Under the pieces are notes generated by a model. That model saw only the letters and a program-made list of their open reading frames with translations, did no database searches and had not been told where the DNA came from. DNA of 64,000 nt, from the NCBI RefSeq assembly GCF_003589595.1, contig NW_020655740.1, positions 1,052,730-1,116,729 on the forward strand, in the 5' to 3' direction. Below, one piece after another: positions 45,780 through 58,036 of this stretch (position 1 is the first letter of the stretch; every line of letters begins with the position of its first letter). The position numbers and the translations under genes were made by a program. This stretch comes from Hyposmocoma kahamanoa. Its lineage: Eukaryota > Arthropoda > Insecta > Lepidoptera > Cosmopterigidae.

Positions 45780-47135
45780 TGTCACAAGAACGTTGCAAGC
45801 AATTTTAATATCGAACGTGTAGCAGTAATTGTCCGTGAAACAAGTTAAAGTTTATAAAATCACATTTGCCTCAGTCCACTTACAACGAGTGGATTAACTG
45901 TAAAAAGACTCAGGGACTGATTTGCGATTCTAATCGATGCGAGCTGTTCAAATAGGTCAGCGGATTTATTACGAACGCGATTTTTTTAAATGACTAAAAA
46001 ACGTAAACTGCATAAATCTATAATAATGTAATAGTGCCTTGCCCTAAATTAATCGGGTCCAAATTTTGAGGAGGGAAATTTTGCAAAACAGATTTAGCTT
46101 AGTAAGCAATCGATTGGAACCAGACCCTTCCAATACTCCTGACTTTGTCATCCGACATAGACCTTAATATATCAATAAGCCACCTAAAAACAATTCCGAA
46201 CTGTCACATTTTTATCGCGTACTTCAGTCAAAATATGATACCTTTCTATTCTTATCTTTCTATTTTTACATTTGCGTTAAGCTTCTTTATAAGGTTTAAA
46301 TCGATCCATTGCTTTGGTCCAATTCGTGTCCATGTGGGCATCGCCTGCGCAATACTTTGTGGCCATTAGTAGCGGACAAGGGGCACGGCGGCGGCGGCGG
46401 CCCGCGGCCGGGAATGACGAGTGGGCGTTAATGGCCGTATTGAAGACGCCTTAACCGACGCGCTGTTGCAACAACCAATTTGGATTGCATTCGGACGTAC
46501 AGAGCTACGGTATCGCCGCAAATCAACTTTGATTACCTTTCAAACTTTAGCTAACTTGTGGGTAGTGTAAGCGGTGACGTAATGCACTTTGAACATAACG
46601 TCATTTTTTTATGACAATTCCCATGTGACCAACATGTCATTGATAAAATCTTTTAAGACCAAGGACGCCTTGTGAGCAAGGCACAGCATCAGATATTAAC
46701 TCGAAATATTTGCGTTAACCTGAGCATTATGTTTAAAAGAACGTGGTTATGTTTGGCGACTTGTGGCTGTGAGTAATTGGATCCAAGTAGGCATTTGTGG
46801 TAACCGAACCAACGCGTCGAAAGAAGTCATTCAGAGTCGAAGTATGAGTCACGGCGTGTGCCTAATCTTGCTCTGCGTCTTCCGTGTGCCTATTCCGATT
46901 GCGACGCTTCGATTTGTTGCCATGTCAAAGAGTTTCTCAATTATGAACGGCTTGCAGTACACGTATTTAATAACGCATTATATGAAATTGTCGATTTATC
47001 GCTCTGGCCACTATGAATTAAAATTAAAGTGAAACTTTTTTTCACACGAAAACTAGAATATTCTTCATTTAAAAAAAACATGACATTTGATTGTTCGAGT
47101 TTCAATTGTTTTTACATTCAGTTTTTAACGTAAAG
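45780..47135. other. Noncoding stretch with GGC-rich patch
   Basis: 46378-46430 has (GGC)n runs followed by GGCGTTAATGGCCG. No supported gene; the frames at 46145-46369 and 46763-47032 have no domain. Confidence 0.4.
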
Positions 47136-47870
47136 ATGGATACAGCGAAAATCAGAGTAATTTTCGAACATGAGTTTTGACGTGGAAATAACGTAACAGA
47201 ATCTGCTCGTAATGTCAATGCTGCGTTAGGATACGGGTAACGAACGTACCGTGCGTTTCTGGTTTAACCCGTTAACAGCAAATCAGTAAAATTAAAAAAA
47301 AATTAAAAATGGGTGTCTCATGATTTGACTGATCTGCAAGATTTTGAGAGATTGACGAGGTTATCTGCAAGAGAGCAGCGCGTGTTGAAGCTTGCCTTAC
47401 CTTGTCAAACAGAAATGAAGGGATTTGGAACCGAAATGTAGCAAGTGACAAAAGACGGTTTCTTTACGATAATCGCATGCGAACAACGCAATGGCTGTTC
47501 CCAGGTCAAACGCCACAACAATGCCCTAAAGCGAAGCTTACCCATAGACATGTAATAGTAAGGGTTTGGCCAAGTCATAAAATCAGTCTACTGTCTACTG
47601 TGCAGAACTCGGAATAATGATAACGAAACTCGCAGCAAAACAGCCCCGGCTAGTCCACTGCTCGAGAAATAGTTCTAAAACTACAAGACCTGCAGTTAGA
47701 AACGATCAGTCATAGTCCATACTCGCTAGACCTCGCCCCAACCGACTACCACTTTTCCGCGATTTGGACAATTTTTTGCATGAAAACACATTTAAATTAG
47801 ATGGCAGAAAGGTATAGACAACAAGGGTAAATACTTTGATATTTCAATCCTACAAAAAAACAATTAATTT
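47136..47870 (+). pseudogene. Mariner transposase pseudogene, internally deleted
   Basis: The start reads MDTAKIRVIFEHEF then a stop, continuing ESARNVNAALGYG and, in another frame, ERTVRFWF. This is the N-terminal helix-turn-helix start of mariner transposases. Further on come RNEGIWNRNVASDKRRFLYD and WLFPGQTPQQCPKAKL, the region of the first catalytic Asp (present as SDK where CDEKW is usual). The expected HDN block with the second Asp is missing. The third block follows as HSPYSLDLAPTDYHF with its Asp. About 735 bases remain where intact copies are about 1 kb, with several frameshifts and stops. It differs in wording from the mariner at 57008-58036, so it is a different lineage. Confidence 0.82.
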
Positions 47871-50800
47871 TTCAGGATATTTCATAGTTTAACCCCAATA
47901 TTTATCGTGACGATGATTATTACACAGATATCGGAGCAAACGATCGCCGAAGCCCCCTCCTGCAAGCTGATGCGATTGTGTACATATGCGTGTATTTATG
48001 ATATGTTGACAAAGCGCTACGATCGGTGAACAGAACAAGGCCAGTGTGTCATAGGCTTATATGTCTAACGGTGGCTGTTCGTAAGTCGTAAATAGAATCT
48101 GATAAGAGATGTACGCGCTTGCGACAGCGCAGCGGCATAGCATAGGTGCGTATTCTTTGTAATTAGAGTAGTAGACTTATTTTACTATACGCTGATTAGA
48201 AGAACTGTGATCAAAGAATTGGTGATCACACGAAGTTACCTGTACGTGAAGTTGGATTACACTATAAGAGCAGCTTCATTCGACGCAATTTATATTATCT
48301 GTTAACAAATGGTTAAAAAGAAAGCCGGGAAAAATAATTCCCATCTTGCAAACCTACTCAATACAAATCATATTCATTAGAACAAGCGAAACAAAGACAG
48401 AAAGATAATTATATTTAAAACAAAACCTGAATACCTTCGTCGTTCGCAAAACATCAACTATTTTTGGGAACGTTCTTATAAAGTCAAAATACCGCCTGGC
48501 GTCGGACTTGGATTGGGGATTTGGGAAATTTACTTTTAGAGAGAAAATTTTAAGTGCACATAATGGGTGGTGATAGGAATAGAAATATTCGTTGATGTAA
48601 AATTGAACCGTATTGTTGCCTACGTTAGAGCATTAGACTCCGCAACGATTCTACGATTTCTCGCACGAACCCGTTTGTGGGGTACGTACGATTTGAGATT
48701 AAAAAAAGATGGCTTCATTTGATTCTTCTTCTGTTAAAATAATAATAAATTACGGGACATATTCTTCAGACGCGTATTTATCGCTAAACGACCTAAACAG
48801 CACTGAATCTTCACTGTCCATAGCTTCATTTAGGAGACCAAACATTTATTTATTTATTTAATACAAATACCTAAAAAAAAAAAAGCATTATGCCATAATC
48901 TCGTAAAACTCGTGCGAGAAACGAAAGAATGTGTATTTGTATCTAAATTAGCAAGAGGCGTGTGGATATCAATGCCGTCCAATATTTCAATCAAAGTCAT
49001 CGTCAGTCATATTGCGGGATTGGGATAATAGATTACGCAGTGACATTGTGGTCGTGCGACTCGGTCGGAGTGCGGTCGGGTAGTTCGGGCAGTCGGGCGG
49101 GCAGTTGGGTGGGTGGTCGGGCAATAAATCTGGCAGGACGCCGCGAGGCCGAACCACTTGACGACACGGATGTTGATATCGCTCGGTGACAGACGAGCGC
49201 GGGCGCTCCGCGCTTGGGAACCCGCCGCAATCTACTTACTCAATGTTTACTTACTGCCTTGGCAGCCATCTATAGAGCAGACATACATGTGGTCGTAGCC
49301 ATTGGCCACTTCCCATGTATCACGGCCTACTTTAAAGTCGTAGTGAAGGTGTGGTAGTCTAAAAAGAAATAATATGTCTATTATTGTTCCCCTTTTTCTC
49401 AAATCGCTGACGGATATATGTATAGGTATTTTAATTTCATTTATGTAAAGTATAGATGTGAATTTGTATCACTTGCAGCGCAAAATAACACGCTGTTTCG
49501 TCCGCCGAACATGCAGCCGCAGGGATTTCCATTCAGAATGGACTTCATATTTTTACATCTGACATTTATCATAAATAGTATATAGTGTGGATCGTAACAC
49601 TTGAAAGAACTTCTTTCCTTTAATATTCTCCATTCTCCTCTCTTCACTGCATGCAGTATATCATTTACAGGGCTAATTAAATAAATATACGTTTGATGAA
49701 GGAAATTATATATTATATGGTTTCACGCTGCACATGGTTTTATTAGTACAGAGCGGAGTAGTCAAAGGCGCGGTGTTATGAAAGTGTTACTACATCGTAT
49801 GACAAAGATAAAAGCACCAAATCTGAATATTTGCAGATGCAAGTGGCACTCTGAAACAAATTCAAAAGAGCGGAATGAGAGTCGAAAGTAATGATCATAC
49901 TTGTGCGGTGAGCGCGGACCGAGACAAGTTGACGCAGAGCACGAAAACGGCACGAAATTAGTTCCCTCATAGCGCATTACAACACATCATGGCAGCTTTG
50001 ATGAAGAACGTCATTTATTAACGCGTTCAATGAATCTCTTTATTCACCTACGCATTCCAAAACGCTGGTCTGCGAGGCCAGATATGGCCTCACCGCTAGA
50101 ACACGCGAAGCTCGTGCAAGTGAGATAGTAGCTTATTTGGAAACAGATTGAAAGAGCTAAAGACGCGCATACCTTCACTGTGATTGCGAGGTTCGCTAGT
50201 TCGTGGTTTGCTAGGTCACTGTGTAATCTAAATTAATTAGTACGGGTTGCAGTTCGATGGTGCTTGCGACTGTGCGTGGCAGTGACGCTCGCCGATACTG
50301 CGCGCCGTTGTCAACGAGCGCGTCGGCTGTTTCTAATGAACACACTGTAGGTACACGTGACCCCCTTTTGTAAAGATGCTGTAAGACCAGGACAAGGTCC
50401 CGACCGCAAGCTTCACTTATCAGCACGCCGTTAGGCAATCGAAGGCCGATTTAGTTAAATCTTCAACGAGCGGAGACCACCTGTGACCACCACGCTCCGT
50501 AATTTTTAGCAAACTCGCGACTTTTTAATGCATCACTATAATTTTATAAATCTGAGTCTTATTCAACATAAATGTTTATACATTGGTCTTGTTTTTCCAA
50601 ACATGAACAAACTTCCAACTTTGAACTATCTTTAGTGCCAAGGTATTGATGCCGCTCGCTCGAAAGATGGCTGAAGATACTACATTACTCCACGCCTCTA
50701 TGTACAAATATGTCAGCTGATAATGTTTAAGTTGTTCTGGGTGTTATTAATAAAACAATATTGCAGATTTGGAGCGAACTCGCTTCAATATTTCGGATGA

Positions 50801-52046
50801 AATTTCTCTTTCTCGCGTCTGCCAAGTTTCGTCTGTAAAGGTACGAGAAACTTTGTTGTGAGCTCGACTCAAGGTACACCTGACAATGTCTAGAAAATTA
50901 TCTACGTCGTACGTAACAGTTCAGGTTTGTCGCACCCACAACTGATGTGTGTGTTTGTGGGAATTTCAATTATTTCGTAGTTCGTCGGCGGTTAAACTAA
51001 TTTAACTTATGACCCAGCGCCACAAACCACACTTAATCTGATTTAGCTTTGCATTTCGGTTGGACGGATAATATAAATTTGAAGGGCACACATATATTTA
51101 ATTGGTCTAAGAGGTATCACGAACTAGTTTGATTTTAAAAGATGAAATTAAAAACATGTAGTCGCCCGAGAGAGTGTGTATCCGGATGAGAAGCTGATGG
51201 CGACGGTTAGCGACGAGATATTTGGGAACGCGTACACGAAAATCCAGTGCAAGTTGACAAGTGGGCAGGTGAGGTCACCGACCCCTATTGTGCCCAGTTT
51301 TTGCCCACGGCGTCACAGGCCTGTAGCCTAAGGGAATTACAGGGCCACTACATTATGATTTTTAAACAACGTTCTCAGTCTTTGTTTCATAGTAGACGAG
51401 TACAGTACGTGCATTGTGAATTTTAGAGTTGAACGTGGTGAAATTTGCGTGAGACGGAAAATTTAAGTCCCACTAATCCCGCCCACTGCCGTGCCTTGCA
51501 CCCTGCTTTCAAATTCAATAATAATTCATTAGTTTGTTCATTTAAAATAGACTGATTCGGAGAATAAGTACTAAAAATATATTTTGTAAAGGCAATGGAG
51601 CGCCAGCCCTAATAATCGGCGGAACACCATTCGGGTCGCGGTGTCCAGTACTTGAGAATCGTAATTGCGGCTGGTTTCGCAGACTCCGCCGGCTCGCCGA
51701 CATCTTCACCGAGAGCGTCGGCGTAATCCCCATGTCGCCGACTCGTCATGGATACTATGCCAATATTAGTTAGACCTTCAACCACCGGCCAACTGACTGA
51801 TTTGTGTTTATTTACTGACGATTGCGGCAACCGCTATACTCTCACGTCACTTTAACGTACTTTTGAAATGTGGGCACATTTACCACTAACATTTTCTCAA
51901 CGACACGTGTTAGTCTGACCATCGTCGCAACGTACGTGCTTCGTGCCTAACATAAGTACATAAAAATACACGTAAATAAACACATTGTACGATGCGCGCG
52001 CGCTGCCGCCATCTCACTGCATTAAAGTAAAATTTCCACCAATATT
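47871..52046. other. Noncoding stretch, no supported gene
   Basis: Patches at 49060-49220 are GC-rich and open on both strands without domains. (TTTA)n at 48843-48861 followed by an A-run near 48874 resembles a retroelement tail, but no body is recognised. 51170-51360 and 51590-51840 are moderately GC-rich, and their frames show no family. Confidence 0.35.
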
Positions 52047-52080
52047 CAAATCAAATCAATCAAATCATTTATTTCTTTGT
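52047..52080. repeat. (CAAAT)n-type short tandem run, possible LINE tail
   Basis: CAAATCAAATCAATCAAATC followed by ATTTATTTC resembles the simple tail of some lepidopteran non-LTR elements. No adjacent RT is seen. Confidence 0.35.
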
Positions 52081-52574
52081 GATAATATTAATTATTTGAA
52101 TATTAGGTAGCGAAAACTAGCGTGAAAATCACCCTAAAATATTTACACCCCGTTAACATATTTCTGTATTGCTAATACAAACCATTTGAACCAATCGAGT
52201 AATGAACATTTTTCATGAACATTTATAATTTGAACTTTGTGATTGACGTTATAATTTAAAACAAAATGTGCCGCACGCACTGGCGGTTGCCCTTCTAATA
52301 ATCGGCTGGGTAATAATCCTACGCGCGGTGGTGGCGCGGTGGTGGCGTGTCACTGCACCATTCCTGCGGGTACATAAGCTGTCGAATTATTAAAAACACG
52401 AGTGTGCATTAACCACGCGTCCCGTGTTAAGCTTGGGGGACTCGATGACGACTTGCGGCCGTTGGGTGCGGTGGCGACCAGAATGGGTCTGCCATTTCTC
52501 CATACCTTTTATTAAGTAAAGTTTTAGTAAGTATTAAATTATTTTTTTTAGGTTTTAGGTTTATAGGTTTATAA
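52081..52574. other. Noncoding stretch, no gene seen
   Basis: A CpG-bearing block with GGTGGTGGCGCGGTGG-like repeats lies at about 52320-52350. Otherwise there is no supported frame. Confidence 0.35.
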
Positions 52575-52725
52575 TATCGTGCGCTCGATGGTAAGCTACA
52601 CACGCCTGTCCATAACAATTGCAGTGCCACTCAGAGCTTCAAATAGCAAAGATCTGAGGGGCACTGCCAGCCACTGGCCCCGTCACCTTGAGACGTAAAT
52701 TGACAAATCTCGTGTACTCGTAATT
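52575..52725 (+). repeat. Interspersed repeat family X, third copy
   Basis: GATGGTAAGCTACACACGCC, TCCATAACAATTGCAGTGCC, GCAAAGATCTGAGGGGCAC and CCCCGTCACCTTGAGACG follow the same order as the copy at 18825-19090. The copy ends after CGTGTACTCGTAATT, without the downstream half present in the longest copy. Confidence 0.65.
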
Positions 52726-52804
52726 AGTTAGTTTGCGGAATATGTCTGTGATGCATAGGTAGTTACCAATGAATACAGAATAACCGAGTCGCGTATGTCA
52801 TAGT

Positions 52805-52813
52805 AATATATAT

Positions 52814-52850
<37 letters not shown>
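52805..52850. repeat. (TA)n microsatellite
   Basis: An almost uninterrupted TA dinucleotide run, with one AA interruption near 52823. Confidence 0.95.
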
Positions 52851-55800
52851 TAGAGTAAATTAAGAGTAAATCGCAGTCAAAGGACATTTGCGATGGAATG
52901 TGCAAAGCAATGGGCTCGTACATCACAGGGCGCCTTTTAATACATACTTGTATTTTTGAACGGATGCGGCGACCTGCCCACCAAAATATCAATCTCACTG
53001 CCTATGTTCAGAGACTATTTATTTGAATGCTGACCATCCGCAAGTTTGGTGGAACAAACAACTACAGATAATTTGGTGGGCACGTTTATGAGAATTCCAC
53101 ACAAGATGAATTACAAACGGTTATCTAATTGAAACCCGCAGATAGGCAAGCGCGCAATGACCTCCACTCGGCGGCATTCGGACGGCATTGAGAGCCTCCA
53201 CTTCCTAGTTTTTTCTGCCCTGCTAATCCCCGACGGCCTCAGTTATTTAAGGAAATTTTAAAATCAAAACACTACGTAAACATGAGACAACAGTGGTGAG
53301 AATTCGGAAAATATTGACTGTAGTGGGTACTACAAAAACGAACGAGCACATTTTTATATGCGGTAAATATATTTATCGCAGCGGCTGAGCCACAGTGAGC
53401 TTTTGAACCAAATACTGGCAAAATATACATACCTAACGAGCGCGCTTGAATGAGCGCCGCTACAAAGCGCATGCGCACCGCGTAATTCCATTGACACATC
53501 GCTTATGAATGACGCCCTTCGCAGGCTGCGGCCGCGCACCGCACGTGGCCAGCAGTGCCCACTACAATCACCACTCACAATTTCCTAAATGCGCTCAAAT
53601 TTCGTTACCATTCTTACAATAAATACACAATACCACAACTTTTTTAACTTATAGCACTTGAACACACAACAATAAATGTCACGGTAACTTCGTAACTCTT
53701 TCCCGTCAAAATGTGTTTAGTGCGCAGTGTAGCCGCGCGGCCGTCGTCGTCCACATTGAGTGAATAACGGCGCGGCCGTCCGTCCGCGCGTCCCGCTCTA
53801 GCCTTGCGTAATAATAACGGGGCATAGAGTAAGTACGACACGCCACAGAGCGGTTAGTGACGCTTCATCGCCGACACGCTGCCGTGCCTGTCCCGACTCA
53901 TGACACTGCACCGCACTCACTGCTGCTCGCTCCTTCACAAACTCACGTGAAAGATTTTCAACAAAATATTATCAACCAATCTAAGTCCTCAACAGAGCTT
54001 TGCTCGCACACTTCTTCAAGATTGTATATTTGCGCACCTATGTAAGAGGAACAAGCTTTACGCGAATTGTAAGCCGTAGTTTGAAACTAGTTACATTAAA
54101 GTCAAGAATAATACTTGTTGTTTTCTTTGGAAGAATTTTGCTATACGACATGAATGCGACGAAAGGAACCACTAACAAATAACATTCTTTACAACAAACT
54201 TGGTGCGTTTGCTGGTCCAATATTTTGACTTTCACCATTTTAAGCGACCTCTAAAAAGAAAATATGTTTGTAAAATTCTAGTGGTGGTGGATAGGATGCT
54301 TTTGCAGATTTCTCATCGTGCAGCACGTACAACGCATTGGAAAGCCGTTTTTCAGCTTTATTTAATGAACACCCGAAAGATTCTGTTTAAAACTTTCATC
54401 TTTGGAACCGTTACGGTCTATCGCCCACGTGGTCGCTGCACCCGCCACAGCGTAAACACCTCGCACTCATTGACTCGACTCGCTGCCATTGGCCCTTGGC
54501 GAAGCCTTTGCGAGAGACGCTGCTCTATGACGTGACATGTGGGTGTTTGGGAATGTGCATACGGTGCTATGGATAATTATAATATATGCAAATAAAGTAC
54601 ACAGTCTATTGGAAAGATTCATTCTAATAATACGACTCACGTCACATTGATAAAACAAGCGGTCAATTGCCGGCTTCATAATATATCATCTAAACAGGAC
54701 AACCACTTTTTAGAGGTTTATATTGGAATGTAAACTACGATTATCCACTTCCGCTTAGAGAAAGACGTTGTTCCATAACAAGAAGCCTTCGTTGTTGCAG
54801 CTCTCTAACGGCCACAGCACAAGTAGTACTAGAACGCGGCCAGAACGCCGACGTTGTAGGTAAAGGTCATCGGTTGTCTTCTGAGAAACGATTGACGGCT
54901 CATGCCGATGAAGATAACCTTTCTATGTTAATACGAGTACCAAACGCGAATTGATGGCAATACAAAATTTGCCACGTAAACGTAACAGAAGAAGCGTCAG
55001 AGCGCGTGGTGGAAGGACTTTTTTGGTTGTTTGGGTAGTTTTTATATCTAACAATGACAATTATAGCGAACGAGCGTGCTTAATGATTCTCGTATAGTAT
55101 TATCGTTGAATAAGTGTGAATTAAAAGGTATTTGAATTCGATTGAACACAGTGCGCTGATGCTGTTGAGGTTTGCTTTGTGATTTCAGCGCAACTCGTAA
55201 AATACGCCAATGAAGCCGTCTGCTATGAATTAAACATGTTGTTATCCGCTATTGACGTCGTTACGAGACCAACAACTTTTAAGATCACGGCAACATCGCG
55301 GCCTCTGGATTCTTACTTAGTTTAAATTATTATCGAAAACCTATGGTTATAACAAGACATGCGCACAAGACTCCTAAACAATGGTCTGGTCGTGTCCAGT
55401 GGTAGATGGTTTCACTCACCTGCCGGTGTTCATGTTCGTAGGCGATCGTGATATTAGCATTAATTACCTGGAATAAAAGAGGTGGCAATAAATACTTTAA
55501 GCTTTACTAAACAAATTAATTTGGTCAATTGTGGAAAAAGTCGCGTTTACAATTACACCTTCATAATGTGACAAAAAGATTTTGTTCTTATTAAGTACGA
55601 GTACAATGGGTCTTCTCATTAAGGGCGTTAAGGAGGCCAGCCAAGAGGGCTACAACTGTATAAGCCACGAGTGGCGATCGGCGTTGGCACTGGCGATGGC
55701 GGTGAGAGCCCGGCCCGGCCCAAGAGCCATCGATCCCTCTTGACACTGTTCTCGTGAAAGCGCTATACACGCGCGGCACCACGACTCAGTATTTTGCTTA

Positions 55801-56814
55801 AAATCACTAGTTCCATGAGAACATGTTAGGTACATAGGTACTGTTTGTGTTTTTTTTGTCTACTGCCAGGCCTGTGGCAGACAGGGATGAGGGCAGACTG
55901 TTGACCGACGAGCGTGCATTAATGCGTGTCGATGAGGTGAAACATATGTGTCAGTACCGTAGCAAATGGAAGGCTGTTGACTCTGCCTACCTCTAACCGG
56001 AGAAGGGCGTGAAGTATAAATGAGAGGTACGTGGTTCTGGTTTCAAGAGCAGATCAGTGATAAACTTGCCGCCCACATTTTCGATCTGACAGAAAGGATC
56101 AAGTTTTAACTAAAGCGAAGCATGTCGTTATATGCTGTAACACAATCATTTCAGGTTTGTTAATTCCAAGAAATACAGAGGCGATGCTTTTCAAATTTTC
56201 CCGTCCAAAGTGAGCTAGTCAAGTGACATTAAAGTAAATTTAATCAAGTAAATGATAGAACTCAAGTGGCGGTTGCAACATTTTTAAATTTGTATTTGTT
56301 AAAATTGAAGAAATGAGATCGTTTTTTTAAAAGCAAACATAATAATTGGGTTGTAGTTATCGAGCTATTGTAGAAATTACATCATTTCGGTACATTCAAA
56401 TCGACAAAATGATATTGCCTGATTTCGACGTTTTGGTTTGTTCAGTGGTCAGCGCTTGAAAAGGAGATCCCGCATTCTATTCCCGAGAGCTCCAATTTAA
56501 GAAAAAGACTTAATCATCAATATACTTATAAATATTTATAAATACTTTCAAAGGCACAAGCGAAGTGATCCATCATCCAACTAGCCTATATATAATAGGA
56601 CAATGACAGTTTGCTATATAACAGGCATCTACTGGCTTAGGTGATAGGCCGCGTCTGTAACACAGCACTATGAGGATTTGTAGTGGAATTTTTGTGAATA
56701 GAGGACTATAGTTTTGTCTTCTTATTTAACAATTAACCGAATTGTTATTGCACTTCATATCACTTCGCTAATACCACTGTACATAGCACGTACTTACCGA
56801 ATTAACAATATAAC
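52851..56814. other. Noncoding stretch, no supported gene
   Basis: 53725-53815 is CpG-rich, with CGCGCGGCCGTCG and GGCGCGGCCGTCC as a near-duplicate pair. 54200-54535 is open for 111 codons with no domain. 55853-56030 (TTTTTTTTGTC, then GGCAGACAGGGATGAGGGC) looks like an interspersed repeat from general familiarity, but there is no second copy here. Confidence 0.35.
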
Positions 56815-56816
56815 TT

Positions 56817-56930
56817 CAGTCAGCCGTGACCATGGGAAATGTTGGTTTGTTTGAAAAAACAAATATACGAAACAGATCCGGAAAAATTTTTTCATTTCCT
56901 GTGCGTAACAATCTTGAAAAACTAAGGACT
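56817..56930 (+). repeat. CCATGGG / TTGTTTGAAAAAAC repeat, deleted copy
   Basis: CAGCCGTGACCATGGG runs directly into AAATGTTGGTTTGTTTGAAA, then CAAATATACG, TCCGGAAAAA and TTTCATTTCC. Compared with 60017-60149, the segment CCTGTAAAGAGCCCGAAACG is missing between the two parts. The element adjoins the mariner relic. Confidence 0.65.
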
Positions 56931-57007
56931 CAAAAGTATAACTTAATAAGAGTAACAATTTATCGAGACATCGTCAATATCAATATCATAAATGGTTAGA
57001 AATTAAT

Positions 57008-58036
57008 TTATTGTTTCTCAAAATATTCACCGTTAGTGTTAATGCACTTTTTCATACGAACGAACCAATCTTGAAAACATTTATGCCACTCCACCGTGAC
57101 AATCTCAGAAACATATTTTTCATACTCTTCAACAGCCTCTTCAGACGATGAAAATCGTTGACCGCGTAACTGGTTCTTAATTTTTGGAAATAAATAAAAG
57201 TCACAAGATGCCAGGTTGGGACTGTACGCGGGATGGCTCATAAAGTCAACGTTGTTCACCTTCAAAAATTCATTCGTCTGTCTGGCCGTGTGAGAACTGG
57301 CATTATATGTATTATTTTTACGGAGTTTGTCAATAACTTCCGGCAAACAAATTGTCGTGTACCAGTCTCTATTCACGGTACAACGACTCTCCAAAACAGC
57401 AGTAACCACGTGTCCAGTTTTTTTTAAAGAAACAAGCAACCATCCGCTTAGAGGCACTTTGCACGCGCGGCACTTTGGCTGGTTTCGGCTCATCTCGAAA
57501 GACCCATACGCTCGATTGCTGCTTTGTTTTGGAATCGAAACTATGAATCCATGTTTCGTCACCAATTACTATGTCTCACACCTAATTTGACGCCTCTTTG
57601 TTGAATCTGGTATGCATAGCATTGCACCAAGTGACGCGATCAGTTTTGAGCCTCAGTCAAATTGTGTGGGATCCACCGAGAGCACAGCTTTTTCACACCC
57701 AAATGTTTGTGTAGTATTGATTGTATTGGACTTATGTCTATGCCTTCAGATGCCCGAATCCCATGGTATGTTACATGCCTGTCTGTTTTGATCATGCGGC
57801 GCACAGCATCGATGATTTTGTTGTTCACAGGAGTGGACGGGCGACCATCACAAAATTCGTCACTGAGATTCACACGACCGCGTTTGAATTCTGCAAAAGC
57901 AGCTATAAATAGTCGTCTTGCATGGTGCTTCATCGCCAAAAGCAATTTGAAGCCGAGCGAAGCTCCGCTGAGCTGTTATGTTACACTTAAAGTTGTAGAA
58001 AATCATTCTATGAAAATTTTCTCGAGTTAGATCCAT
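57008..58036 (-). pseudogene. Mariner (DD34D-type) transposase pseudogene
   Basis: Nearly full length (about 1.03 kb). The N-terminus from 58036 reads MDLTRENFHRMIFYNFKC and GDEAPCKTTIY. A frame change leads to SDEFCDGRPSTPVNN and KHLGVKKLCSRWIPHNLTEA, the paired helix-turn-helix region with the WxPHxL motif. Near 57600 another frame change and two in-frame stops (TAG, TGA) precede GDETWIHSFD, which holds the first catalytic Asp. The second catalytic block reads NTYNASSHTA where HHDNASSHT is usual, so the Asp is replaced by Tyr. The third block is SPNLASCDFYLFP, with Asp kept at 34-residue spacing. The C-terminus CINTNGEYFEKQ is complete. Terminal inverted repeats were not located. The wording is Lepidoptera-typical. 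Confidence 0.9.
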
